IMG/VR virus record: IMGVR_UViG_3300030329_003230
Span: 23,401 to 87,400 of that record
Length of the DNA: 64,000 bases
Reading direction: 5' to 3' (one strand)
Origin: a virus
In this document: in pieces, positions 7,463 through 16,009 of the stretch
Layout: each line of letters starts with the position of its first letter
Numbering within the stretch: position 1 is the stretch's first letter
Notes under the pieces: generated by a model
What the model was told of the DNA's origin: nothing
What the model saw: only the letters and a program-made list of their open reading frames with translations
The model's database searches: none
Position numbers and translations under genes: made by a program

Positions 7463-7744
7463 ATGTCTTTAATGTATCATTATGTAACTATTGCAATTGA
7501 ACATGTAGATAAAGCACTCGTTCTATGTGAAGAGTTAAGAAAAAGAGGAGTAACTTTTGACACTGGTTATAGCACAGAAGGAATGAATTGGGAATTAGAT
7601 TGGTCGATACAAGGTTATATGTCTGCCCAAGATATTCTTTTAGAGTTAGAGGAATTAAAGATTAATTATACCGTAAAAATGATTCCAGATAAAAAGAATT
7701 CTGCTTGGTTGAATAGGAGGAGTTTACATAAGAAAGAAAATTAA
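7463..7744 (+). CDS. Small hypothetical protein
   Basis: A 93-residue protein starting immediately after the previous stop. A beta-alpha-beta-beta pattern (YHYVTIAIEHVDKALVLCEEL...WELDWSIQGYM...DILLELEELKINYTVKMI) suggests a ferredoxin-like or ACT-like fold. No catalytic motif seen. Confidence 0.55.
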   Translation: MSLMYHYVTIAIEHVDKALVLCEELRKRGVTFDTGYSTEGMNWELDWSIQGYMSAQDILLELEELKINYTVKMIPDKKNSAWLNRRSLHKKEN

Positions 7745-7847
7745 AGGATGTTGGTGTCACGGTAATTCGGTTACTTGTTTTGAGTGTATGAAGAACTGTA
7801 CTTGTTATAAACCAACTGAAAGGGAAGATTACTATCAAAAGGGATAA
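7728..7847 (+). CDS. Cys-rich mini-protein, possible AUA start
   Basis: An open frame of 39 residues with six cysteines and one histidine (GCWCHG...CFECMKNCTC). There is no ATG, GTG or TTG start in frame after the upstream TGA. The best-placed codon is ATA at 7728, seven bases after a strong AGGAGG at 7715-7720, inside the end of the previous gene. The end is one base before the next ATG. The frame may be real with a non-standard start, or the true start may be hidden by a sequence error. Low confidence. Confidence 0.35.
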   Translation: MRKKIKGCWCHGNSVTCFECMKNCTCYKPTEREDYYQKG

Positions 7848-7848
7848 T

Positions 7849-8106
7849 ATGTTGGAAAAACAAAAAGAAAATAATATGAAACATACAGTAAGTCTTAGAT
7901 GTGAAATATGCAACGGTGTTAGAGGAAGTCAAAAAAAGAGCCGCAAAGTGAAGAATAAATGGTTTATGTGTTCAGAGTGTATGAACAGTACACCTCCAGA
8001 TGAACATAGATGTAATGGCCAGACTGTGAATAAGCAAAGATGTAAAAGATGGACTTTAGGAAGAAAATATACACGTTGCTCTATACATGAGGATAAGGAA
8101 TGTTAG
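7849..8106 (+). CDS. Small protein with two zinc-binding clusters
   Basis: An 85-residue basic protein with an N-terminal zinc ribbon (CEICNGVRGS...FMCSECMN) and a C-terminal cluster (CNGQTVNKQRCKRW...CSIHEDKEC). The second matches a common phage and plasmid pattern Cys-x-Gly-x-Thr-x5-Cys-Lys...Cys-x-x-His. It may bind nucleic acid. It overlaps the next gene by seven bases. Confidence 0.6.
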   Translation: MLEKQKENNMKHTVSLRCEICNGVRGSQKKSRKVKNKWFMCSECMNSTPPDEHRCNGQTVNKQRCKRWTLGRKYTRCSIHEDKEC

Positions 8107-8288
8107 GCGTTATTGTTTTTATGACGTGTTTTGGTTTTTCTTACTTCATCATACCACTATCTGTTTGGTGGGCTAAAAAAATAGAACAGAAGAATATTCA
8201 AGAATTATGGAGAGAAAAAAATGAAATGGGTAGAATTCAGCAGATTAAATCAAGCAATAGAAATGTTAACGCCGACAAAAACAATTAG
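8100..8288 (+). CDS. Small single-pass membrane protein
   Basis: A 62-residue protein with an N-terminal hydrophobic helix (GVIVFMTCFGFSYFIIPLSV) and a charged cytoplasmic-type tail. It overlaps the DNA ligase gene by 68 bases, more than is usual here, so the true end could be a remnant of a shifting overlap. Function unknown. Confidence 0.45.
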   Translation: MLGVIVFMTCFGFSYFIIPLSVWWAKKIEQKNIQELWREKNEMGRIQQIKSSNRNVNADKNN

Positions 8289-9738
8289 AATGTTATCAAA
8301 GGATTATCCAGAAGAGTATTTATCATTCATTAAAATATTATCTTTAGAACTACCCGCAAATAATTTAGCCAGCAAGAAGGCTATGAAATGGATAACTAAT
8401 GCTTTAGAAGTGTTTGATGATGAAATAGAATCTGCTATCTATATTCATGGAGATATAGGGGAAGCAATGTATCATTTTACTGAAGATGCACAAGACTCTA
8501 ATTTTAGCCTTGAAAGAGTTATAGATTTTTTATCTATGGATTGTAGCAAAGGTGATGGTGAGTCTTTTTCAACATTTAAGAATGTCTTTTCTTCTATGTC
8601 AGCATTAGAAAAGAAATGGTTTCTAAGGTACTGGTTAAGAACACCAAGGAATGGAATTAACTCTGGATTAGTGAAGAAGTTATTAGCCAAGGTGTATGGT
8701 AAGAAAGTAGGAGATATTACTAATCATCACCAACTACATTCTTTATCTGATATTGCTATGTATTACAATAAAGGACAAGAACCACCTAATGATTTGGAAA
8801 TTGGTAGATTTATTTCTCCAATGTTAGCTAAGGTAGTTCCTAAAGAAAAATGGCCTATGTTATTCATTATTGAATACAAGTACGATGGGGCAAGATATCA
8901 AATCCACAAAGGAGATGCAGTCATCATTTTCAATCGTAAAGGGAAAGTAGTTACAGAAAAATTCCCTGATATAGTAGAACAGGTTATTGGTTGGAATATA
9001 CCTGAGTCTTTCATTATTGATACTGAAATTTATCCGGTTGAGGATAATGGACGGCCAGCCCCTTTCAAGAAAATGGGAACTCGTATTCATTCTAAGAATG
9101 TGCAAGAGGCTATTGAAAAATGCCCAGTAAAATTAGCAGTGTTTGACTGTATGATGTTTAATGATGAAAATCTAATGGGTTTACCTTTAGAAAAGCGGCT
9201 TAAAATAATAGATAAATTTCCAGACTTAACGGAAAGAACTCCTCAAATGAAACATGATATATTCTATAATTTAGCAATTAATGATGGTTATGAAGGAATA
9301 ATGATTAAAGATTTGAATGCTCCATATGAAAGTGGTAAGCGTTCAATTGCTTGGGCTAAACATAAACCACCTAGATTCGAATTAGACGTGGTAGTTACTG
9401 GAGTTAGATACGGAGAAGGAAAAAGGGCAACAGTGTTTAGTTCATACGATATTGCTGTTAAAGATAAAAATGATTTCATTTCCATAGGAAGCATAGGTAC
9501 GGGTTTTTCAGAAATAGATTTAATCTATTTAACCAATGAAGCAAAGAAGATAATTCTATCAGTTGAGAATGGAACTTATACCCTCTCACCAAGAATAGTT
9601 TTAGAAGTAACTTGTGATTTAATAACTCAAGATAATGAAGGTAATTTAGGGTTAAGATTCCCTAGATTACTTAGAATAAGAAATGATAAACCTGTATCTG
9701 ATATTAATACAATTGAAGATATTGAAAATATGGTGTAG
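8221..9738 (+). CDS. lig: ATP-dependent DNA ligase (replication module)
   Basis: Seals nicks using ATP through an enzyme-AMP intermediate. The adenylation motif I is IEYKYDGAR with Lys220. Motif III (IIDTEIYP), motif IIIa (AVFDCMMF), motif IV (YEGIMIKD) and motif V (AWAKHKP) are all in order, followed by an OB-fold region. The N-terminal ~200 residues are the helical DNA-binding domain of archaeal/eukaryotic ligase I. At 505 residues it is slightly shorter than cellular archaeal ligases (~560-600). The ATG at 8221 has GGAGAG upstream. It probably joins Okazaki fragments with the viral PolB and PCNA. A second, larger ligase lies in the structural module. Confidence 0.93.
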   Translation: MKWVEFSRLNQAIEMLTPTKTIRMLSKDYPEEYLSFIKILSLELPANNLASKKAMKWITNALEVFDDEIESAIYIHGDIGEAMYHFTEDAQDSNFSLERVIDFLSMDCSKGDGESFSTFKNVFSSMSALEKKWFLRYWLRTPRNGINSGLVKKLLAKVYGKKVGDITNHHQLHSLSDIAMYYNKGQEPPNDLEIGRFISPMLAKVVPKEKWPMLFIIEYKYDGARYQIHKGDAVIIFNRKGKVVTEKFPDIVEQVIGWNIPESFIIDTEIYPVEDNGRPAPFKKMGTRIHSKNVQEAIEKCPVKLAVFDCMMFNDENLMGLPLEKRLKIIDKFPDLTERTPQMKHDIFYNLAINDGYEGIMIKDLNAPYESGKRSIAWAKHKPPRFELDVVVTGVRYGEGKRATVFSSYDIAVKDKNDFISIGSIGTGFSEIDLIYLTNEAKKIILSVENGTYTLSPRIVLEVTCDLITQDNEGNLGLRFPRLLRIRNDKPVSDINTIEDIENMV

Positions 9739-9740
9739 AA

Positions 9741-10238
9741 ATGAGATTTGCTGCAAACACAATATGTTATTATTCAGGAACTGTTAGGAACGGACATATC
9801 CTCTGTGATAAATTTCTAACAGATACTAGAATTACTCCTGATAAAGACATAGTTAATTGTCCAGATTGTTTACGTATATTAGGAACTAAAGTTAAACAGA
9901 AATATCATATTCATTTAAATTATAATTTTCTTAAAGAGGGCAAACTGAACCAAGATAATATTCTAGAATTTTCTGAGTATGAATCTAATCCTGATGATAA
10001 ACTAATATGTAATATACCTAAAAATAAAACTCATTATGTTACTAATGACCCAAGAGAAGCGACTTGTTCCCATTGTAGAAGTTATAAGTGGGGAAAGAAA
10101 GGTAATAGAATTTTCATTTTAACAGGGCTTCTGATAGAAAGTGGTTTAGAGTTAAGTAGACTCAATAAACTTTCTGAGTTTAGCACCAAAGAATTGGAGA
10201 AGATGCTAGATGTTTATCTTCACGGTGGCAAGGTATAA
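9741..10238 (+). CDS. Hypothetical zinc-binding protein
   Basis: A 165-residue protein. CYYSGTV...ILCDKFL, NCPDCLRIL and ATCSHCRSYKWG provide several Cys pairs, so one or two zinc ribbons are likely. The C-terminal part is helical (STKELEKMLDVYLHGG). It starts three bases after the ligase stop. Family not recognised. Confidence 0.6.
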   Translation: MRFAANTICYYSGTVRNGHILCDKFLTDTRITPDKDIVNCPDCLRILGTKVKQKYHIHLNYNFLKEGKLNQDNILEFSEYESNPDDKLICNIPKNKTHYVTNDPREATCSHCRSYKWGKKGNRIFILTGLLIESGLELSRLNKLSEFSTKELEKMLDVYLHGGKV

Positions 10239-10281
10239 GGGGTGAGATTATTACTACCATAAGACGGCGGTGACTAGTTGG

Positions 10282-10650
10282 ATGGTGGTGAATTTGGAGA
10301 TTCATGAGAGTAATAGGATAAAGCAAAGATGGACTGATATTTACGGAAAAATCACCGTCATTAATTACATGGTTTATGGTGATATAGGACAAAGAGATAT
10401 GTCCGTCATTAATTATGCTCTAAAAAAAACTTTTAATTTACATAAAACAGTTCAAATTGTGGAGCATATTGATTTCGAAATGGCAGAATTATTTGACATA
10501 TATCAAGGTACACATGTACAATGGATATTTCCAGATGAAATAAAAAATAAAGATAAAGTTATCCATCTAATAAAAGAAGGGTTAGAATTTCAAAGAATAA
10601 AAAGTGAATTTATGGGGGCTACAGTAGATGTTTACCAAAGAACAACTTGA
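10282..10650 (+). CDS. Hypothetical protein
   Basis: A 122-residue protein of mixed alpha/beta pattern. The ATG at 10282 sits eight bases after GGCGGTGA; an in-frame GTG at 10270 lies within that site and is less likely. No cysteine cluster and no catalytic motif. It overlaps the next gene by 23 bases. Confidence 0.55.
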   Translation: MVVNLEIHESNRIKQRWTDIYGKITVINYMVYGDIGQRDMSVINYALKKTFNLHKTVQIVEHIDFEMAELFDIYQGTHVQWIFPDEIKNKDKVIHLIKEGLEFQRIKSEFMGATVDVYQRTT

Positions 10651-11071
10651 AGGGATTATTGTTGCGTTAGCAAATCCTGAGATATCAATAGAGAAAGATG
10701 ACAAACAATCTATCGGTTATAGAATACGATTGAGAATTCATTTTAGGGCTATGAATGAAGATTTCATTTTAATACTAAAAGAAACATTAGAAGAACACGG
10801 TATAGATACTTATTATAGAAATAGAGAAAAAGAAACTAGACCTTACCCTTTACTTAGAATAACTAAGGTAGATAACATGTTTAATTTATTGAAGTTAATT
10901 CCTAAGAACTTAGAGTGGAATAGAAACTTTTCAAGTTTTTTAGAAGTATTAACCATAGTATCAAACAAGCACCATTTGGTGCAAAAAGGATTCGATAGAA
11001 TAGTAGAAATTAAAGAGGAGGCGAGCGGTTGGCGTTGGTGTCGATGGGAAATAAAGAAAGACCTATATTGA
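10628..11071 (+). CDS. LAGLIDADG-fold-like protein, catalytically degenerate
   Basis: A 147-residue protein whose N-terminus (LEGIIVALANPEISI...IGYRIRLRIHF) resembles the helix plus beta-sheet of LAGLIDADG homing nucleases, followed by ILILKETLEEHGIDTYYR and a long helical end. The acidic residue of the LAGLIDADG motif is missing, so it is probably not an active nuclease and may be a DNA-binding domain. The call is by pattern and tentative. It overlaps the putative clamp-loader gene by 43 bases. Confidence 0.4.
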   Translation: MFTKEQLEGIIVALANPEISIEKDDKQSIGYRIRLRIHFRAMNEDFILILKETLEEHGIDTYYRNREKETRPYPLLRITKVDNMFNLLKLIPKNLEWNRNFSSFLEVLTIVSNKHHLVQKGFDRIVEIKEEASGWRWCRWEIKKDLY

Positions 11072-11880
11072 TAACTGGAAAAACCGGCACAGGTAAAACC
11101 ACTATGGCTAAATCTTTAGTTAATGATAATCATATTATGTATTATGCTAATGAAATAGAAGATAGAGATTGGAAATCCATAGAGCAAGATATCGTTATTG
11201 AGGAAGTACATTACAAGCCTAAAAAAGATATTATCATGAACATAATACGTCACTGTAAAACTACTATTGTATTAACTTCTAATAATGAAAAGGACGTACC
11301 TGCTGACATTAAGAATTCATGTAAATTAAGAAGGGCAGGAACTGTCCCTCATTCTTTAGAAGAGATTAAGAAAATAGCACCAAGGAGTCAAAATCCTAAA
11401 AATAAAGATATGAGTGTATTTGAGTTAGTTCAAGATTATTTGAAGAACACTAATAGAGATGAAGTTGCTAGTAATCTGAAAGAAAACAAACCAGCAGATG
11501 TTCAGATAATGACTTGGTTAGGTATGAATCTTAATCCAAATAAATTAGCATTCGTTGATGGTAGAGTCAAAAGAAGATGGTCACAGAATTACTTCTATGA
11601 ATTATTATCTTACTGCCATGATGGTAGAATGCATTCTAAAATTAATTATCCGAAAAGAGGAGCATATTCCAAAGTACCAACTATATTGAGGAAATTGAAA
11701 ATAAAACCAAACCAAGGTTATTTGTTACCTCAGTTATTACAAGACGAAGATTTTGAGGGATGGGCAAAGAAGAGACTAAGAAGCGATGAAAGTAGAGTGA
11801 TAGGTATGAAAGATAGAAAGAAGAAAAGAAACGCACCAATTACACCAGATAGAACTTTGAAATTAGAAGGATGGTTTTAG
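11029..11880 (+). CDS. AAA+ ATPase, putative clamp-loader large subunit
   Basis: A 283-residue AAA+ protein with Walker A ITGKTGTGKTT near residue 15, a divergent Walker B (DIVIEEVH) and sensor I (IVLTSNNE). The C-terminal half (IMTWLGMNLNP..., then a basic region) recalls the lid and collar of archaeal RFC-L. The last residues (TLKLEGWF) look like a degenerate PIP box for PCNA. The start is TTG at 11029, eight bases after AGAGGAGG. It lies directly before the RFC small subunit, which supports a loader role. It is much shorter than cellular RFC-L (~400-500), so a dedicated viral variant or another AAA+ function is possible. Confidence 0.55.
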   Translation: MALVSMGNKERPILITGKTGTGKTTMAKSLVNDNHIMYYANEIEDRDWKSIEQDIVIEEVHYKPKKDIIMNIIRHCKTTIVLTSNNEKDVPADIKNSCKLRRAGTVPHSLEEIKKIAPRSQNPKNKDMSVFELVQDYLKNTNRDEVASNLKENKPADVQIMTWLGMNLNPNKLAFVDGRVKRRWSQNYFYELLSYCHDGRMHSKINYPKRGAYSKVPTILRKLKIKPNQGYLLPQLLQDEDFEGWAKKRLRSDESRVIGMKDRKKKRNAPITPDRTLKLEGWF

Positions 11881-11882
11881 AT

Positions 11883-12794
11883 ATGTTATGGACAGAGAAG
11901 TATAGACCCAAGAGTATTCATCAATTGATTGGACAAGAGGGTTTCAAGTTAGATGCTGAACATTGGATTGAGAACAAAGATATGCCAAATGTATTGTTAC
12001 ATGGCCCTGCTGGAGTAGGAAAAACTGCCGCAGCCGGTATTCTCGCATTAGAGATATTGAAACAAGAAATAGATTCTAATTTCTTTGAGATTAATGCAAG
12101 TGATGATAGGAGACTAGAAGTTGTAAGGACTACTATCAAAGATGTAGCACAACAACAAGCAATAGGTAATGTTCCTTTCAAGATTATTCATCTTGACGAA
12201 TTAGATGGTATGACTCCTGATGCTCAAAATGCATTAAAGAGAATTATGGAAAGGTATGCACATAACGTGAGATTCATCATAACTGCTAACGATAGAAGTA
12301 AGATAATTTATCCACTACAATCTCGTTGTGCTAACTATTATTTTTCAATATTAGATAACGATACAATTTCAACATTATTGATGACAATTATTCAAAATGA
12401 AGAATTATCACAACCATCAGAGACAGACTTAGCCACTTTTATAAGTCACTATAATGGTGATGTCCGTAGAACAATAACGGAGTTGCAAGCCGCATTTGCA
12501 AGTGGAATAAGCCTAAGAAAACAGACCGACAAAAGTTTGGAGCGTTACGACGAAATATTGAACTTATTAGTGGAGGAAAAATATAATCAAGCATTAATAA
12601 GATTACACGATGCTATTTATTCTGGAAAAACTGTGAAAGATATTTGTTATGGATTACACGAAGTTATTGTTAAAAGTGATATGACTGATAATCTAAAATT
12701 CAAATATCTAAGAGCGGTTGGTGAAGCAGAATGGAGAGGAAATTCAATGACCCCAAGAGTATTAATTTCTTGGGTAGTATCTCAATTGAGGTAA
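11883..12794 (+). CDS. rfcS: Replication factor C small subunit
   Basis: The clamp-loader motor that opens PCNA. It has the RFC boxes: MLWTEKYRPK at the N-terminus, Walker A GPAGVGKT (41-48), FEINASDDRR, Walker B HLDELDGM (103-110), sensor I ITAND (133-137) and the Ser-Arg-Cys motif at 147-149. The length is 303 residues against ~320 in cells. ATG 11883 gives the standard N-terminus; an in-frame ATG at 11871 overlaps the previous gene. Neighbours are the putative large subunit and, downstream, the ssDNA-binding protein and PCNA. Confidence 0.92.
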   Translation: MLWTEKYRPKSIHQLIGQEGFKLDAEHWIENKDMPNVLLHGPAGVGKTAAAGILALEILKQEIDSNFFEINASDDRRLEVVRTTIKDVAQQQAIGNVPFKIIHLDELDGMTPDAQNALKRIMERYAHNVRFIITANDRSKIIYPLQSRCANYYFSILDNDTISTLLMTIIQNEELSQPSETDLATFISHYNGDVRRTITELQAAFASGISLRKQTDKSLERYDEILNLLVEEKYNQALIRLHDAIYSGKTVKDICYGLHEVIVKSDMTDNLKFKYLRAVGEAEWRGNSMTPRVLISWVVSQLR

Positions 12795-12841
12795 GTAAAG
12801 AGTAAAAAAAAAAGAATAGAAAAAAAAAGGAGAATGATAAA

Positions 12842-14068
12842 ATGGAAGAACAAATGAAAGAAGAAATAGAAAAATATGCTGAAGTTATTGGCATTACGGT
12901 TGAGGATGCTTCAAGCATCTTTGATGGTATTGTCAAAGATAATAGTTTGGACGTAAGCACTGAAGAGGGACTCTTAGTAGCCCGAAGTGTCTTTAGGTCT
13001 AAATTTGCACAAACTAGAGCACGACTGAAGAAAGAAGAAGGTGGAGAAGAACAAACAACAACTGAATACACTGGCCCTACCTATACTCAAAAGGCAAAAG
13101 GATTCTTTTGGGCTGTAGAAAATGCTACTGATTGGGAAGAAAGAAACAGAAATAGTATTATGGCCGAATACCAAAGAGATGCTGATTCAGTTTTACAGAC
13201 TGGAAAAGCAGCGATAGCAGTTCAGCTATCTGATGGTAGGTATGAAGTTACTCTTGTATTAGATGGAGAAACCAATACTAAAGTTATGGAAAAACTACCA
13301 GAAGTAAGCCCAATGCAAGTTGATGATGACCGCTGGATTATACCAGTCGATAATCGTAAAGCTTGGGGAAGTGGTCAATCAAATCCATCTTATGGTAAAC
13401 CTCTACCCGCTAACCGATGGCAAAGAACTCTAATGTTTATTGGTAGTGTTGGTGATGGAGAACCTCAGAAATACCAGTTACGAGTTAATGGAGAACAAGC
13501 AATAGATTTCCATCCAAGGACTTTTGCTCTGTGTGAATTTGACTGTGTTCCTAATTCTAACAACCCTTCTAACCTTAGTGCAAGAAAGGATGGAAGTACA
13601 GTTAATTCCCTATCTTATTTAGATGAAGAAGTGGATATATTGAACATAGTTCAGGAACTATTAGGAGATAAGATTTCAGCATTAATTGCTCTAGACTCTT
13701 ATCATTCTGATAATTCACATAAGAATTATTCTGAGAGAATTGTAGTTACAGATGGTAATGTTGCTAATATGAATCTACAACCTTATGATAATGGGAACCG
13801 AGTTATCTATCTAAGTGACTTGAATGCAGACTTCGATTATGAAGGAGAAGGTTTCTCTTCAACTGCATGTTGGGTTCCTTCTACTATTGAAATCGATTTT
13901 GGAATCGGCAGCAACATTATTGTTGTTGGTCGTACCTCCCAAAGAGAAGTTGATGGCGAACTATCAAATGTTAGTATCAACGTTCTAGGGTTATATGTTG
14001 TGGATAGACATGGTAGTGCAGATGTTCCTGTACAACCAGAGGAGGACGACGATTACAGTTGGTTCTGA
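12842..14068 (+). CDS. Putative ssDNA-binding protein (RPA/SSB-like) with acidic tip
   Basis: A 408-residue acidic protein. The N-terminal ~60 residues are helical (EIEKYAEVIGITVEDASSIF). The central part is beta-rich, as expected for OB folds, with Trp-containing strands. It ends in an acidic tail EEDDDYSWF, which resembles the acidic Phe-ending tip of bacterial SSB and phage ssDNA-binding proteins. Its place between the clamp loader and the Sak4-like/PCNA genes fits an ssDNA-binding role, and the length fits a viral RPA. No single motif proves it. The 47 bases before the gene are A-rich with AAAAAGGAGA as ribosome binding site. Confidence 0.5.
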   Translation: MEEQMKEEIEKYAEVIGITVEDASSIFDGIVKDNSLDVSTEEGLLVARSVFRSKFAQTRARLKKEEGGEEQTTTEYTGPTYTQKAKGFFWAVENATDWEERNRNSIMAEYQRDADSVLQTGKAAIAVQLSDGRYEVTLVLDGETNTKVMEKLPEVSPMQVDDDRWIIPVDNRKAWGSGQSNPSYGKPLPANRWQRTLMFIGSVGDGEPQKYQLRVNGEQAIDFHPRTFALCEFDCVPNSNNPSNLSARKDGSTVNSLSYLDEEVDILNIVQELLGDKISALIALDSYHSDNSHKNYSERIVVTDGNVANMNLQPYDNGNRVIYLSDLNADFDYEGEGFSSTACWVPSTIEIDFGIGSNIIVVGRTSQREVDGELSNVSINVLGLYVVDRHGSADVPVQPEEDDDYSWF

Positions 14069-14190
14069 ATAAGATAATTTAGGGGGTTTTGCCCAGTAAT
14101 AAGTAGGGGCCATCATCACCATGTCAGGGCATTACGGTCACTTTATCGGTTTTTGTGACTGTATTCTACTTCCCCCCACTTATCTTAAGG
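14069..14190 (+). ncRNA. Structured intergenic RNA element before the Sak4-like gene
   Basis: No reading frame of note. TAAGATAA (about 14071-14078) can pair with TTATCTTA just before the AAGGAGAG ribosome binding site, and AAGTAGGGG can pair with CCCCACTT near the 3' side. An inner hairpin CGGTCAC...GTGACTG (one G-T pair) is also present. The 5' part shares TTAGGGGGTTTTGCC with the element before PCNA. It is probably a leader controlling translation of the downstream gene. Confidence 0.45.
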
Positions 14191-14200
14191 AGAGATAATT

Positions 14201-15085
14201 ATGGGATTAACATCAATGAGTAAACCAAAACAAAAACAAGCAGTCGATTCTGAACTACAAAAAGAACTACAATATCAGAATTGGAAAAAATTAACTGCGG
14301 AAGCAAGGAAAGAACAACTATCAAGGAAACATTCTTTCATGGTTCTATCAATAGAAGGACAAGCAAAGAAAGGAAAATCTGGATTAGGTCTTGATATTAG
14401 AACAGAAAAAGAAATAGAAGAAGGACATCTTATTCGTTTCTTAGATTTTGATGACGGAGCAGAAGCGACTTGGAAAACCTGTTGGGATTCCGATGAGAAT
14501 ATTTTCGTTTATTGCCCTAATCATTACAATAGCGACGGAACAGAGAACTATTCTTTAACAATGCAAAACGCCATGAATTTCATTAGAGAAACAGAAGAAA
14601 TGATTGCAGATGAAGAAACTAATGTTAGAGCAATTATTGTTGATGGAATGGATAAATGGAATGATTGCGTTACTAATAAATTACGATATGAAAGAGTAAA
14701 AGGTGATAGAAAGAAAATGCAAGAACCAATCCCTCCAACAGCATATGGAGCTAGGAATATTGACCATAATGAGTTGTTTATTAGTGTCTTGAAATTGAAT
14801 TGTGATAAAGTATTCATAACTCATTTGAAGCCTACATTTGGCGACCATATGAACCCTACACCAACAGGTTATGTTGCTTCTTGGAATAAAGACGTTCCAG
14901 ATAAGATGCTTCAAATGATTAGTATTAGAGATGACAGTGTAGGTAACAATATCAAGTATGTTGCTAGATTGAAGGCAAGTAAAACCAATCCACACATGAT
15001 TGGTAAAACTTGGACTATCTTTGAATCTAAAGGGAATAAAGCCACATGGAATGGTATCCCTGAAATGCAAACGAGGGAGATTTAA
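14201..15085 (+). CDS. RecA-fold ATPase, Sak4/RadA-like recombinase
   Basis: A 294-residue P-loop protein. Walker A is SIEGQAKKGKSG and Walker B-like AIIVDGMDKW; the downstream KVFITHLKP strand matches the RecA-core of phage Sak4-type ATPases (AAA_24-like). The N-terminal ~40 residues are a charged helix. Such proteins assist single-strand annealing or strand exchange, often with an SSB, and here it follows the putative ssDNA-binding protein. AAGGAGAG is six bases before the ATG. The catalytic assignment is inference from the fold; it is not a full RadA. Confidence 0.65.
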   Translation: MGLTSMSKPKQKQAVDSELQKELQYQNWKKLTAEARKEQLSRKHSFMVLSIEGQAKKGKSGLGLDIRTEKEIEEGHLIRFLDFDDGAEATWKTCWDSDENIFVYCPNHYNSDGTENYSLTMQNAMNFIRETEEMIADEETNVRAIIVDGMDKWNDCVTNKLRYERVKGDRKKMQEPIPPTAYGARNIDHNELFISVLKLNCDKVFITHLKPTFGDHMNPTPTGYVASWNKDVPDKMLQMISIRDDSVGNNIKYVARLKASKTNPHMIGKTWTIFESKGNKATWNGIPEMQTREI

Positions 15086-15220
15086 TTCACTAATTAGGGG
15101 TTTGCCAAATAAAAACAACAGAGTTCGTCTACCCGTCACGTCACTTAATAAGTGTAAGGGCTCGGCAAGGGAGGATGGCTTCTTCCTGTTGTTCCCCATT
15201 AGTGTAAACAAGGTGATAAT
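15086..15220 (+). ncRNA. Structured leader RNA before PCNA
   Basis: A 135-base intergenic stretch with strong pairing potential. CACTAAT (15088-15094) plus GGGG (15097-15100) pair with CCCC (15194-15197) plus ATTAGTG (15198-15204). AACAACAG (15114-15121) pairs with CTGTTGTT (15186-15193). Inside are a perfect hairpin CACTT-AAT-AAGTG (15142-15154) and GGAGGA/TCTTCC. This makes a multibranch fold ending just before the AAGGTGAT ribosome binding site of PCNA. It shares its 5' motif with the element at 14069. Confidence 0.55.
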
Positions 15221-16000
15221 ATGGAAATAGAAGTAAATAAAAAACAAATAGTTGAAGCATTGAAAAATGTAGAAATGAGAGGAAAGTGGGCATCGTCCAG
15301 TGGTTTATCTTCAAAGTCTTTAGGAAATTATATTTATTTTAAATTAGAAGATAATCATTTATTGTTGATTAATTCTGATGAATCTACAACTGTTATAGAA
15401 TCACTATCTGTTGATTCTGAAGATGAAGGTTCTTTCGTTTTAGATATTGAAACTTTAAAGAAGTATTTGACTAAAATGAATGATACGATTACATTTGAAA
15501 TTGGCGATACAATCGTAATGAAATCAGATGGTAAAAGAGCAACAATGCCTATTGTTATTGAACACCCGTATCACGGTAGAATTGGTAGATTTGTTTCACA
15601 GTGGCCAAACCTTTCCTTTGAAGAGGAGTTAGAAAATATACCTAATGTTGGTTCAATGAATCTAACTTGTGCTATACAGATGACAGGAGAACAACTGTTT
15701 GATGCACTTGACGCTTGTGAAATTGTTAACAATGGAGTCTACAAAATTGATTATGTAGAAGAAGATGAGTTAAGTGAATCTAAGTGTGTTATATCCTCTG
15801 AAGAAATCATCTCATCTTATCGGGAAGAGATTGAATATTTATCCTCAATTGGGGAATCTTCCACGGTTCTTTTCAGTGGACCATTACACCGATTCTTCAG
15901 TAAGAAAGACACTATCAATGTCTTCATTGGAGATGACCAACCAATAATTATGATTAGTAATAATAGCGCATTGATACGTGCTCCAAGATTGAATATTTAA
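15221..16000 (+). CDS. pcn: Sliding clamp PCNA
   Basis: A trimeric clamp that tethers polymerase, ligase and nucleases to DNA. At 259 residues it is close to the usual ~245-250. It shows the two-domain beta-alpha pattern, an IDCC-like acidic loop (YVEEDELSES) and the typical ending, with VFIGDDQPIIM and the final APRLNI (compare family ends LAPRI/APRV). Sequence identity to cellular clamps is visibly low, so it is a divergent viral form. Several proteins in this module end in PIP-box-like motifs that would bind it. It sits behind a structured leader. Confidence 0.8.
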   Translation: MEIEVNKKQIVEALKNVEMRGKWASSSGLSSKSLGNYIYFKLEDNHLLLINSDESTTVIESLSVDSEDEGSFVLDIETLKKYLTKMNDTITFEIGDTIVMKSDGKRATMPIVIEHPYHGRIGRFVSQWPNLSFEEELENIPNVGSMNLTCAIQMTGEQLFDALDACEIVNNGVYKIDYVEEDELSESKCVISSEEIISSYREEIEYLSSIGESSTVLFSGPLHRFFSKKDTINVFIGDDQPIIMISNNSALIRAPRLNI

Positions 16001-16009
16001 GGTGAAGGA

